From positions 1-51,932 of the forward strand of contig JBBQYA010000007.1 in NCBI GenBank assembly GCA_038209155.1: DNA of 51,932 bases, read 5' to 3'. The translations under genes were made by a program, and so were the position numbers. This document shows, one piece after another, positions 26,901 through 34,151 of this stretch. This DNA comes from JBBQYA01 sp038209155. GTDB taxonomy: Bacteria > Bacteroidota > Bacteroidia > Sphingobacteriales > Sphingobacteriaceae. How positions within the stretch are numbered: the first letter of the stretch is position 1; each line of letters begins with the position of its first letter. The notes under the pieces are model-generated. The model had not been told where the DNA came from. It worked only from the letters and a program-made list of their open reading frames with translations, and did not search any database.

Positions 26901-29857
26901 GAACAGGAAATATTACACTTGCGGCAGGTAAACATTATATAACTGTTGATTTCTTTGATGCAGGAGGTGGAGAATATTTAGATGTACAATGGGATGGTCC
27001 TGGAATTTCTAAAGGAGCAATTCCTTCTAATAAATTAGAAAAATTCTTTTCTGGAGTTGATGTGATCGCACCAAGTCAAGTAACTAACTTAAACGGTTCT
27101 GTAAGTAGAAGTTCAGTAAATCTAACTTGGACTCCTGCTACTGACAATCAGAAAGTTGTAAGTTATGATATATTTAGCAACGGTAATTTTGTTCAAACTA
27201 AAACAGGAAATGCATTCTTAATAAACGGATTGGATTTTAATACTGTTTACAATTTCGGTATTGTGACAAAAGATTTTGCTGGATTAAAATCAGATACTGC
27301 TAGATTGACAATTTCAACTTTAGGAAACTCAGCTCCGACATTTGCTGCAATTGCAAATCAATCTGTAAATATTGGTGATTCAGTGATTTTAGTTATTAAT
27401 TCAACTGATCCTGAAAATGATGCAATTGTAATGTTAGCATCTAATTTACCATCTTTCGTTTCAGCTATTGATAATGACAATGGTCAAATGACAATAACAA
27501 TTAAACCAGAATTAACAGATATAGGAGTATATTCTAATGTGTCTGTATCATCAACAGATGATTTTGGAGCAAGTTTTAACCAAGATTTTTCAATCACTGT
27601 TAACTTGGTAGATCAAGCACCATCAATTTCAAACTTTAATGATATAATTGTTAATGAGTCTTCATCAGTTTCACTAAATATAAGTGCAACAGATGTTAAC
27701 GGCGATGTAATTACGCTAACCGCAAGTGGTTTACCATCTTTCGCTACATTTACCGATAATGGAAATGGAGTAGGTGTAATTAATGTAAATCCAGGATTTA
27801 GTAATTCAGGAGTATATTCAACAGGTTTAATTACAGCTTCTGATGGCGTTTTATTGTCTTCTAAAGCTTTTAATATAGTTGTTAATAATACAAACCGACT
27901 TCCAGTTCTAGCACCAATCGGAAATAAATTTGTGTTAGCTCCAAATGTTCTTAATCTTCCAGTTTCTGCAACTGATGCTGATGGAGAATCTATGGTGATA
28001 TCAATTTCAACGGTAGCTACATTTATTTCAGTAGTTGATAATGGAAATGGAACAGGTAATCTATCTATTACCCCTTCCAATTTTGATGCTGGGTTATACT
28101 CAGTTGATGTAATAATAACAGATGCATCGGGTGGTGTTACCTCAGAAACCTTTAATTTAACTGTAACAGGAACAAATTTTGCCCCTCAAGTTGTAGCGGT
28201 AGGTAACCAAATTGTAAATGAAAATAGTGTATCAACTATTTCAATCACAGCAACAGATTCAAATTCAAATGATGAGTTGACTTTATCAGTTTCTAATCTT
28301 CCTGCCTTCGCAAGTTTTACAGATTTTGGTAATAGGACTGGAAGTATTTCTTTATCACCTGGTTTTAATAATGCTGGCGTATATTCAAACATTATAGTTA
28401 CTGCATCGGATGGCACTCTATCTGGTACAAATACATTTCAGTTAACAGTTAATAATGTAAATCGTGCACCATCTGTTGCAAACATTTTAGATGTGACTAT
28501 GATGGCTGGTTCTGTAACATTGATTAATGTTTCAGCTTCCGATTTGGATGGAGATGCTTTAGTACTTTCAGCAAGTAATCTACCCTCTTTTGCTTCATTT
28601 ACAGACAATGGAAATGGAACAGGAGTAATTACTTTATCACCATTGGTAAGCAATGTAGGAACATTTTCCTCTTTATCTATCACTGCAGCAGACGCAAGTC
28701 TATCTTCTTTAGCAGAATTGTTTAATGTAACTGTCCAAGCTTTAAATAACGTTCCTGTTTTAAATTCTATAGGAAATCAAACCTTAGATGAGAATACTGT
28801 TCTTACAATTGGAGCTACTGCAACAGATTTAGATGGTGATAACATAGTTCTTACAGCAAGTAATCTTCCAGCATTTGCAACTTTTACTAATAATGGTAAT
28901 GGAACAGGTAATATCGTTTTAGCACCAGGTTCTAGTGCATTTGGATCATATAATAATGTAACAATTACTGCAAATGATTTCAAAGGTGGAATAGTTTCAA
29001 CTAGTTTTGCAATAAATGTAAATGATGTAAATATTTTATACCGAGTTAATTGTGCAGGTGTAGCTATTGCAGCTTCTCCAATTGGTTGGTCAATTGATAA
29101 TTTTTCTAACAAATCCATATACTTAGATCCATCTAGCCAAAACGCTACAAGTGGAAGTTCTGCATGGTCTGGAGTAAATACAACAGGAGCACCAAATAAT
29201 ATATTCGGACAGTTCAGAACATTTTTCTCAACTGGAACTCCAGTAATGTATAATTTTCCTGCTGCTAATTCTGGAGAATATATTGTGAATTTATTTTTCC
29301 ATTCAAAATCTGTAGGAGGTGTAAATGCTGCTAATGTTAGAAAATTTGATGTTATTATTGAAAATATTGTAACATTAGATGACTATGATATTTTCGCTGA
29401 TGCTGGAACAGCAGCAGTTAGAAAATCTTTTAGAATAAATGTAACTGATGGAAATATCGATATTGATTTAGCTCGAGTTTTAGCTGATCCAATTATCAGT
29501 GGAATTGAAATCATTGCTATCGTTTCTCCAAATGGAGGTGCAAGAATAGATAATTCAAATCAATCTTCTGGTTTAGCAACAGAAAAATCTAAAGCAGGAA
29601 TTGATGTAACTGTTTCTCCGAATCCTTTTACTACTAATTTAACAGTTAGATTTAATGAAGAAATTAAGAACCGTGTACAATTAGTATTAGTTGATTTATT
29701 GGGAAAAACAGTTTATCAAGAAGTTCAAAATTTAACAGATGGTTCAAACCTTGTTGAATTAAATTTAACTGATGATGTAATTGTTAAAGGAGTTTATTTC
29801 TTACAACTTACAGCAGAAAATGGTAGAACACAAACTACCAAATTGATTAAAAACTAA
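23915..29857 (+). CDS. giant T9SS-secreted multidomain protein with N-terminal esterase-like domain
   Basis: The protein has 1980 residues from the ATG at 23915. A Sec signal peptide lies at about residues 55-90 (ending VSAQ), so an ATG at 24077 is an alternative start that would remove a 54-residue Ser-rich extension. Domains in order: alpha/beta hydrolase, about 100-330 (FLHGKGEAG, nucleophile Ser in HGLSMGG near 235, GHGTW); Ig-like domains, 335-480; fibronectin III, 487-670; PA14, 672-810; FnIII; PA14, 905-1045; FnIII; six cadherin-like repeats, about 1135-1703; malectin, 1703-1870; type A T9SS domain, 1898-1980. The N-terminal domain resembles feruloyl/acetyl-xylan-type esterases. De-acylation of the acylated polysaccharide made by this locus is an attractive inference, not shown. 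Confidence 0.87.
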   Translation: MEKLKKSLSEKSKTSESLCASSKESSTRSALRIQFLNTLSQSNRFNSIFLTKHVMNNFTLGFTNSLKRSIGISLIALMFLISAFDEVSAQGYVPFTYTPRLNWNTSAYKSFTFTSSTSGVGSMNLRIKYPKNYDSAAVSTEKFPMIVFLHGKGEAGDDNDYHLIHGGQQHLNAVNNGKFNGFLLYPQHEFQFWTDGTDGNSSFMSPPIQKVIDMIDFLITRYRIDPNRITVHGLSMGGAASWYIANKRPDLFASILPMSNGGLPTQIPNLVNTNIWLFQGDRDVNPEPQAARLQRDRIIAAGGYIRYTEYANVGHGTWNIAYAEPDFFSWITAQSQLNIHVFGEDPTFCLGGSLRLGVVQGLFQYEWSNGITTNVNTVTTPGSYSVRFKRKSTSDWSNWSVPVVVGYRMVTSAVTISANRSTAMPLTGSNVTLSAPEGFSYLWSNNSTARSIQISTPGIFSVRVNQAGRCISNVSELVHVTRGPATSPMVSASNVNATVLSPTAIDITWNDNSNNETFFEIYGSNTSGGNAVYLGRVPAGTTAFSATNLIPNRDYFLRIRAINNTGFATNSTPRYARTLPDLLAPTAPTSLLANNKTETTISLIWGASTDNVGVVGYDILQDGLVIGTSTTNAFIATGLVPNTPYTFAVRARDITGNISPLSNSISQTILFENGLDYKYYEGQYNVIPNFAALLEVRSGKVNNFDISPRDLNNNFGFKFEGYVDIVTAGSYTFFTTSDDGSDLFINGIRVVDNDGLHGPQERSGIISLTTGRHPIIVRFFEAGGGELLNVRWQGPSIAKAIIPNANLFRINNFFDGTSPSVPANLSVATKTLNSIYLKWNASTDNVGVAQYEIFRNGLLVGNSVVNDFEVSGLDTNNNYTFEVSAKDFFGNTSAKSSILTEGLVIDKGTNYKYFEGSWSAVPDFFFGNEKSKGSTTNFSVANRDVNDNFGFRFESVLTIDVAGSYNFYTSSDDGSMLYINDQLVVNNDGLHATQERTGNITLAAGKHYITVDFFDAGGGEYLDVQWDGPGISKGAIPSNKLEKFFSGVDVIAPSQVTNLNGSVSRSSVNLTWTPATDNQKVVSYDIFSNGNFVQTKTGNAFLINGLDFNTVYNFGIVTKDFAGLKSDTARLTISTLGNSAPTFAAIANQSVNIGDSVILVINSTDPENDAIVMLASNLPSFVSAIDNDNGQMTITIKPELTDIGVYSNVSVSSTDDFGASFNQDFSITVNLVDQAPSISNFNDIIVNESSSVSLNISATDVNGDVITLTASGLPSFATFTDNGNGVGVINVNPGFSNSGVYSTGLITASDGVLLSSKAFNIVVNNTNRLPVLAPIGNKFVLAPNVLNLPVSATDADGESMVISISTVATFISVVDNGNGTGNLSITPSNFDAGLYSVDVIITDASGGVTSETFNLTVTGTNFAPQVVAVGNQIVNENSVSTISITATDSNSNDELTLSVSNLPAFASFTDFGNRTGSISLSPGFNNAGVYSNIIVTASDGTLSGTNTFQLTVNNVNRAPSVANILDVTMMAGSVTLINVSASDLDGDALVLSASNLPSFASFTDNGNGTGVITLSPLVSNVGTFSSLSITAADASLSSLAELFNVTVQALNNVPVLNSIGNQTLDENTVLTIGATATDLDGDNIVLTASNLPAFATFTNNGNGTGNIVLAPGSSAFGSYNNVTITANDFKGGIVSTSFAINVNDVNILYRVNCAGVAIAASPIGWSIDNFSNKSIYLDPSSQNATSGSSAWSGVNTTGAPNNIFGQFRTFFSTGTPVMYNFPAANSGEYIVNLFFHSKSVGGVNAANVRKFDVIIENIVTLDDYDIFADAGTAAVRKSFRINVTDGNIDIDLARVLADPIISGIEIIAIVSPNGGARIDNSNQSSGLATEKSKAGIDVTVSPNPFTTNLTVRFNEEIKNRVQLVLVDLLGKTVYQEVQNLTDGSNLVELNLTDDVIVKGVYFLQLTAENGRTQTTKLIKN
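25660..27057 (+). repeat. internal duplication of a fibronectin III + PA14 unit
   Basis: Two successive units of about 700 bases encode the same domain pair. Shared blocks include DNVGV in the FnIII parts and the PA14 signatures SYTFFTTSDDGS and SYNFYTSSDDGS, followed by VDNDGLHGPQER and VNNDGLHATQER. The copies have diverged, so this is an old intragenic duplication. Confidence 0.7.
27325..29025 (+). repeat. six tandem cadherin-like (Ig-fold) repeats
   Basis: Six repeats of about 95 codons (about 285 bases) begin near 27325, 27614, 27896, 28178, 28463 and 28749. Each opens with a P-x-(F/V/L) strand, has an (A/S)TDxDGD-like motif suited to calcium binding, and most end with FTDNGNGTG-like turns and ITLSP-like strands. 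They form a stalk between the enzymatic/PA14 part and the malectin domain. Confidence 0.8.
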
Positions 29858-29880
29858 ATAGATTTATATCTTTTTAATAA

Positions 29881-29912
29881 GGGTTCAGAAATTTTTCTGA
29901 ACCCTTTTTTTG
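29881..29912 (+). terminator. intrinsic terminator after the 1980-residue protein gene
   Basis: GGGTTCAGAA pairs with TTCTGAACCC around a 4-base loop (29881-29904) and is followed by seven T residues, 24 bases after the stop at 29857. With the promoter at 23812 it makes the giant gene a single transcription unit. Confidence 0.9.
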
Positions 29913-29970
29913 TTTTATGGCGTTTATTGATATTTTTACAACCTTTGCAATTGTATAATTCTACCTTTTA

Positions 29971-31146
29971 ATGCAACTTGAATCTAAGCAAAAAGATAAC
30001 ATATATTTTCCAGGTTTAAACGGTTTACGATTTTTTGCCGCTTTTTTAGTCGTAATTCACCACATTGAACAGAACAAACTACTTCTCAAATATCCGAATA
30101 TTTTTTTTGTACCCTTTATTGAAACAATTGGTAGTTTAGGAGTTACCTTATTTTTTGTCCTAAGTGGTTTTTTAATTACATTTTTATTATTAACAGAGAA
30201 AACCAGATTCAATGATATATCAGTAAAGCAATTTTACATTCGTAGAGTGCTGAGAATATGGCCATTATATTTTTTAATAGTTATTCTTGGATTATTCATA
30301 TTACCGCAATTTAGTTTTTTCGATATTCCAATTTGGTCAGATAGTGTTTCTAATAATTTGGGTTTAAAAGCATTTTTCTTTTTTCTAATCTTGCCAAATA
30401 TTGCTGCTTTAATTACGTTTCCTGTTCCATATGCAGCACAAACTTGGTCAATAGGAGTAGAGGAGCAATTTTATTTAATTTGGCCTTGGATTATTAACTA
30501 TTCAAAAAAATATCTTTCGGTTTTACTATTTATCATCGTTTTTCTTTTTATAATTAGAAACAGTGTCGAATATTTTTATCAGGAAGCGGTAAACAACACA
30601 ACTAACAAAACTGATCATAAATTAGTAAAAGCGCTGTTCCATTATGTGGATCATCTCCGAATTGGATGTATGGCAATAGGAGGTATAGGTTCGTACCTTT
30701 TGTTTTTCAAAAAAGAAAAACAGCTTTTACTTATATACCATCCTTTAGTTCAATGGTTTACTTGGTTATTAATTATCATATTATTATATACTGGATATAT
30801 ATTTCCATTTATACATCATGAGTTTTTCGCTATTTTATTTCTGATAATTGTGATCAATATATCGTCAAATAAAAAATCGATCGTGACGATGGAAAATACG
30901 TTTTTTAATTTCTTAGGTAAAATTTCTTATGGATTGTATATGTACCATAATATCGCAATCGTAATTTGTATTAAACTACTCGCTGGAAAGGCAGGATTAA
31001 AATTTGAAACGATTTATTCTAATGCAATTTTATATGTTCTGAGTTTCGCACTCACTATAGCAATGGCTTGGTTATCTTTTAATTATTTTGAAAAGGTATT
31101 TTTAAAATTTAAACATCTCTTTACAAAAGTAAAAAGCGGTTCATGA
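29971..31146 (+). CDS. acyltransferase family 3 membrane protein (OafA-like)
   Basis: The protein has 391 residues and about ten membrane helices. The family markers are present: GLRFFAAFLVVIHH with the catalytic His, YIRRVLRIWPLY, and QTWSIGVEEQFYLIWP. Acyltransferase-3 proteins transfer acetyl or other acyl groups to sugars of lipopolysaccharide O-antigens, capsules or other envelope molecules. There is no C-terminal SGNH extension. It follows the giant esterase-like gene after a terminator and is the last plus-strand gene before the convergent operon. It brings the membrane acyl-transfer systems in this block to three. Confidence 0.9.
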   Translation: MQLESKQKDNIYFPGLNGLRFFAAFLVVIHHIEQNKLLLKYPNIFFVPFIETIGSLGVTLFFVLSGFLITFLLLTEKTRFNDISVKQFYIRRVLRIWPLYFLIVILGLFILPQFSFFDIPIWSDSVSNNLGLKAFFFFLILPNIAALITFPVPYAAQTWSIGVEEQFYLIWPWIINYSKKYLSVLLFIIVFLFIIRNSVEYFYQEAVNNTTNKTDHKLVKALFHYVDHLRIGCMAIGGIGSYLLFFKKEKQLLLIYHPLVQWFTWLLIIILLYTGYIFPFIHHEFFAILFLIIVINISSNKKSIVTMENTFFNFLGKISYGLYMYHNIAIVICIKLLAGKAGLKFETIYSNAILYVLSFALTIAMAWLSFNYFEKVFLKFKHLFTKVKSGS

Positions 31147-31172
31147 ATTTCTAAATCATAAACCGCTTTTTA
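31131..31172. terminator. bidirectional terminator overlapping a stop codon
   Basis: AAAAGCGGTT (31132-31141) pairs with AACCGCTTTT (31161-31170), and ATGA/TCAT extends the stem after one mismatch. A and T runs on both sides allow it to work for the plus-strand acyltransferase gene and for the minus-strand operon ending at 31191. The TGA stop of the acyltransferase gene (31144-31146) lies inside the hairpin. Confidence 0.8.
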
Positions 31173-31190
31173 ATAAAAACAAAACTTCTA

Positions 31191-31886
31191 TTATTTTACG
31201 TTTTCTAAAGGAATTCCAATGAGTTCTTCAATATTTGCTTTTGCTATTTTTACATCATACTCAGACCTGAATTTTTCTTCTAAAGCATTATTATTAATCA
31301 AAAAGTTAGCATTGAATTTTTCTAACGTAATCTCCCCATTTTTAAATTTGGCAGTCACCACTTTAAAATTAGCAGATACTTCTTCTAAAGCAGTTACTCT
31401 TACTTTCAATATTTCTATTCTTGATAAATAAGAATAATATCTTTTTAAAACTTCATTTCTCAACGATAGTTTTTGTTTTTCCACATTCAATTCGGTGATT
31501 TTAAATTTCTCTTTTGCAGCATTAACTTTCATTGGAGAAAGAATTATGTCGGAGGGACTTAATCTTAATCCAAAATTGTATAAAGGAAAAAAAACATTAT
31601 TGTTTAATACTGCATCAGGATTTATTTGTGACTCATTTATATTAAAACTGGCGTAAGCAATATTTGTCCAATCCCATTTTGCTTGTTCTAGCTCTTTTTT
31701 TGCAATTACTGTATTAGATTCAGCTATTCTATTATCTGGATAATTTTTCCAAGCCAGAGCAATTAGTTTATCTTCTATAGGCGAATTTACATCGCTCGTT
31801 ACAGGAATTACTTTATTGTAATCTACTTCTTGAGCAAAAGAAGTAATTCCAAGAAATAAAAAAGGTAGAATTTTAATCATTTTCAT
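31191..31886 (-). CDS. half-length TolC-like periplasmic/outer-membrane protein
   Basis: The 231-residue protein has a signal peptide ending TSFAQ (about residue 19). The rest is a long helical protein with heptad-like stretches: about 60-75, then 120-225, including LNVEKQKLSLRNEVLKRYYS and a FKNGEITLEKFN segment. That pattern resembles one repeat of the outer-membrane efflux protein family. Normal TolC proteins have two such repeats and about 450 residues; this has one. It is the last gene of the export operon and overlaps the polymerase gene by ATGA. It may form a trimer- or hexamer-like channel or a periplasmic tunnel for the polysaccharide. Family is moderately sure; function is inferred. 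Confidence 0.7.
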   Translation of the reverse strand: MKMIKILPFLFLGITSFAQEVDYNKVIPVTSDVNSPIEDKLIALAWKNYPDNRIAESNTVIAKKELEQAKWDWTNIAYASFNINESQINPDAVLNNNVFFPLYNFGLRLSPSDIILSPMKVNAAKEKFKITELNVEKQKLSLRNEVLKRYYSYLSRIEILKVRVTALEEVSANFKVVTAKFKNGEITLEKFNANFLINNNALEEKFRSEYDVKIAKANIEELIGIPLENVK

Positions 31887-33403
31887 TTTGTTTTTTTTAA
31901 TGTGGGTTCTAAGTCTTTCATTTTAACTGCTAAAGCAAGACAAATATAAAATATTATTACTGTTGGATACATAATAATAGCTTGCTGAGGATAATTAGCA
32001 ACTATTAAACAATATAAAACAGTTAAAACAGCTATGTAATAGGTTTTTAAAGTCGGATCTTTTACTCTAAAAAAATTTCTGATTCCAATAAACATTCCTA
32101 CAAAAAGCATGGTACAGAACAGAAGCAATCCAACCCAACCTTGTTCAACGGCAGTTCTTACATATCCACTATCTGGACCAAATGAAGCTAGTTGAGTATG
32201 TGGAGAAAATCTTTGACCCCAACTACCCACACTTCCTAATCCGGCACCGAAAGGATGCGAACGAATAAATGGTTGAATAAATGCTTGTTTCTCTAATCTA
32301 AATTGAAAAGATCTATCTTCTTCAAATGTAAATGCAGATCTTATTCTTGCTAAATTATTTGAACTTATTGGGCCTAAACTTCTAAAAGGACCAAATATTA
32401 ATATTAATCCTAGGGTAAGAAAAATCCCAGATGCTATTAAACTCTTCCGATTTAAAGTAATGACTGCATAAAATGCAAATCCAGCAGGCAATATGGCAAA
32501 TGCCGTTCTTGTTCCTGAATATACCATTGCAAACATCATTATACTTCCCGCAATGATATACCACACTCTTTTCTGAAATCTTATTTTGCCAGTTGATAAA
32601 ACAAAACAAAAAACACTCGTGTATGCCATTAAGATTCCAAAAACTGTCGGATCATTAAAATAACTAATCATTCTGAATCTTCCCCAATTATAAAGCAACT
32701 TAAATCGCGCTTCATCTTTCATAATCCAATCCAATTCGAATTTCTGAAATCCTACAAATTCTTGATACAAACCATAAATAGCTGCGAGAAAGGCTAGAAA
32801 AATCCAAACTGTAAATATTTTTTCAACAAATTTTATTGATTTTACGGAGTAGGCTACCAAATAATAAATAATTAAAAGTCCAGCAATACTTCTTATGGTA
32901 TACATCCATGCTTCTCGTGATTGAACGGCTGGATTTACTAATTCTAAAATATTGTAAATAATCCAAGCTAATACTAAATATCCGACGGGGTTGTGAATAA
33001 AAGACCAACTTTTATATTTTAATTGCTTGATAACTAAAATGATAAATAATAGATATAATAAACAATCAAGCAAGGCGCCAAGTTGAACATCTACAACAAA
33101 TCTGCTTATTCCATTTAAAAAAAAGGAAAAAACTAATATAAAAAGAATGGCAAATTCATAATTATTCAAACAATAAATAACCAATGGAACACCTATCAAT
33201 AAACCCAAAACTAGAATTCCTGTATCGGTACCTTTATTTGCAATAAGAAAAGAAATAGCACCAACCAAAATTGATAGTACAACAAATCCATAAGGATTAT
33301 CCAATTTTTCCTTCAAAACATAACGCTTATACCATTTAGATAGAAAATTATCCTTTGATAGCTCATTATATTCTTCCCGCAAATTGGTAGCTTGGTTATT
33401 CAT
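31883..33403 (-). CDS. O-antigen ligase/polymerase (Wzy-like) membrane protein
   Basis: This 506-residue protein has about eleven to twelve membrane helices, a cytoplasmic N terminus and a long periplasmic loop (about 340-415). The loop is followed by the segment PHTQLASFGPDSGYVRTAVEQG, shown here only in part because it is the Wzy_C/WaaL signature with conserved His and Gly residues. In this operon with Wzx-like and Wzz-like proteins, polymerisation of repeat units is more likely than ligation to lipid A. It lies 3 bases after the 38-residue microprotein gene and overlaps the TolC-like gene. Confidence 0.85.
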   Translation of the reverse strand: MNNQATNLREEYNELSKDNFLSKWYKRYVLKEKLDNPYGFVVLSILVGAISFLIANKGTDTGILVLGLLIGVPLVIYCLNNYEFAILFILVFSFFLNGISRFVVDVQLGALLDCLLYLLFIILVIKQLKYKSWSFIHNPVGYLVLAWIIYNILELVNPAVQSREAWMYTIRSIAGLLIIYYLVAYSVKSIKFVEKIFTVWIFLAFLAAIYGLYQEFVGFQKFELDWIMKDEARFKLLYNWGRFRMISYFNDPTVFGILMAYTSVFCFVLSTGKIRFQKRVWYIIAGSIMMFAMVYSGTRTAFAILPAGFAFYAVITLNRKSLIASGIFLTLGLILIFGPFRSLGPISSNNLARIRSAFTFEEDRSFQFRLEKQAFIQPFIRSHPFGAGLGSVGSWGQRFSPHTQLASFGPDSGYVRTAVEQGWVGLLLFCTMLFVGMFIGIRNFFRVKDPTLKTYYIAVLTVLYCLIVANYPQQAIIMYPTVIIFYICLALAVKMKDLEPTLKKTK

Positions 33404-33406
33404 TAT

Positions 33407-33523
33407 TTAAAAAAAGATAACCTTTGAAAAAAAAGCAGCAATCGTGATAAAAGATAAAATGATGGCAAATATTTGTGTCATTTTTTCTTGAGGAGTAAGT
33501 TCGTCAGTTTTATCTAATTTCAT
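33407..33523 (-). CDS. 38-residue single-pass membrane microprotein
   Basis: An ATG at 33523 on the minus strand opens a frame of 38 codons ending in TAA at 33407. The product starts MKLDKTDELTPQEKMTQ, then has a hydrophobic helix (about IFAIILSFITIAAFF) and a short basic end, SKVIFF. It fits almost perfectly between its neighbours: 4 bases after the acetyltransferase stop and 3 bases before the polymerase ATG. The gap would otherwise be an unusual break in a run of overlapping genes. The orientation would be N-in by charge. No family is recognised; a small partner of Wzy or Wzz is a guess from position. Confidence 0.7.
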   Translation of the reverse strand: MKLDKTDELTPQEKMTQIFAIILSFITIAAFFSKVIFF

Positions 33524-33527
33524 ATTT

Positions 33528-34151
33528 CTAAACTTTTTCCCATTTTTCAGTTTCGGCGTTGTATCGTTTAATTACTTTTGCGGGGTTGCCAACAGCTACA
33601 CTGAATGGCGGGATACTTTTGGTAACCACACTACCAGCACCAATTTGTGATCTTTTCCCTATCGTTACGCCGGCAACTATTACAGAATTCGCTCCAATGT
33701 GAGCATCTTCTTCAATTATAATAGGTTTTTTGACAATTAATTGATTACTGGAATTTTTTGTCCCGTCCTCATACCCATGATTGAAACCTCCTAGAAATAC
33801 GTGTTGACCAGTTCCAGATCCATTCCCTAGAGTAACTGGGCCAATTATTACTGTTCCGATTCCAACACGGCAGCGATCTCCAATAATTATATCTCCTGCT
33901 CCATTATTTACCACACAAAAATCTTCAACCGTAGAATTTACACCAACATCAAATTTATTGTATGGAAAAACATCTACTCTAGCACTAAAACGAACCAATG
34001 ATCCTTTGGCATGTTTATGGAAAAACGGATTGACAAACCATTTGATCCAAAATCTCGGTCGCTTTCTTCGTGGATCTCTAAGCATCCAAAATAAGAAATC
34101 TTTTAATTTAGGATTTGATTTAATGGTGTTTTTATAGTTAACTAAATTCAT
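33528..34151 (-). CDS. hexapeptide-repeat acetyltransferase
   Basis: The protein has 207 residues. A basic N-terminal part (PRRKRPRFWIKW) precedes a left-handed beta-helix from about residue 60 to 195, with repeats such as IIGDRCRVGIGTVIIG, a HVFLGGFNHGYED segment with probable catalytic His, and the ending IPPFSVAVGNPAKVI. This is the WbbJ/NeuD-type sugar O-acetyltransferase family. It overlaps the upstream GT4 by four bases. It likely acetylates a sugar of the repeat unit in the cytoplasm and is distinct from the acyltransferase at 1840. Confidence 0.88.
   Translation of the reverse strand: MNLVNYKNTIKSNPKLKDFLFWMLRDPRRKRPRFWIKWFVNPFFHKHAKGSLVRFSARVDVFPYNKFDVGVNSTVEDFCVVNNGAGDIIIGDRCRVGIGTVIIGPVTLGNGSGTGQHVFLGGFNHGYEDGTKNSSNQLIVKKPIIIEEDAHIGANSVIVAGVTIGKRSQIGAGSVVTKSIPPFSVAVGNPAKVIKRYNAETEKWEKV

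Noticed and set aside
27325..29025. Possible CRISPR-like or satellite array
   Set aside because: The periodicity is about 285 bases, coding and divergent, and matches cadherin-like protein repeats rather than short direct repeats with spacers.
27613..29118. Several antisense open frames of 76-155 codons within the giant secreted protein gene
   Set aside because: They mirror the cadherin repeats in frame and spacing, have no recognisable domains, and are a by-product of repeat composition.
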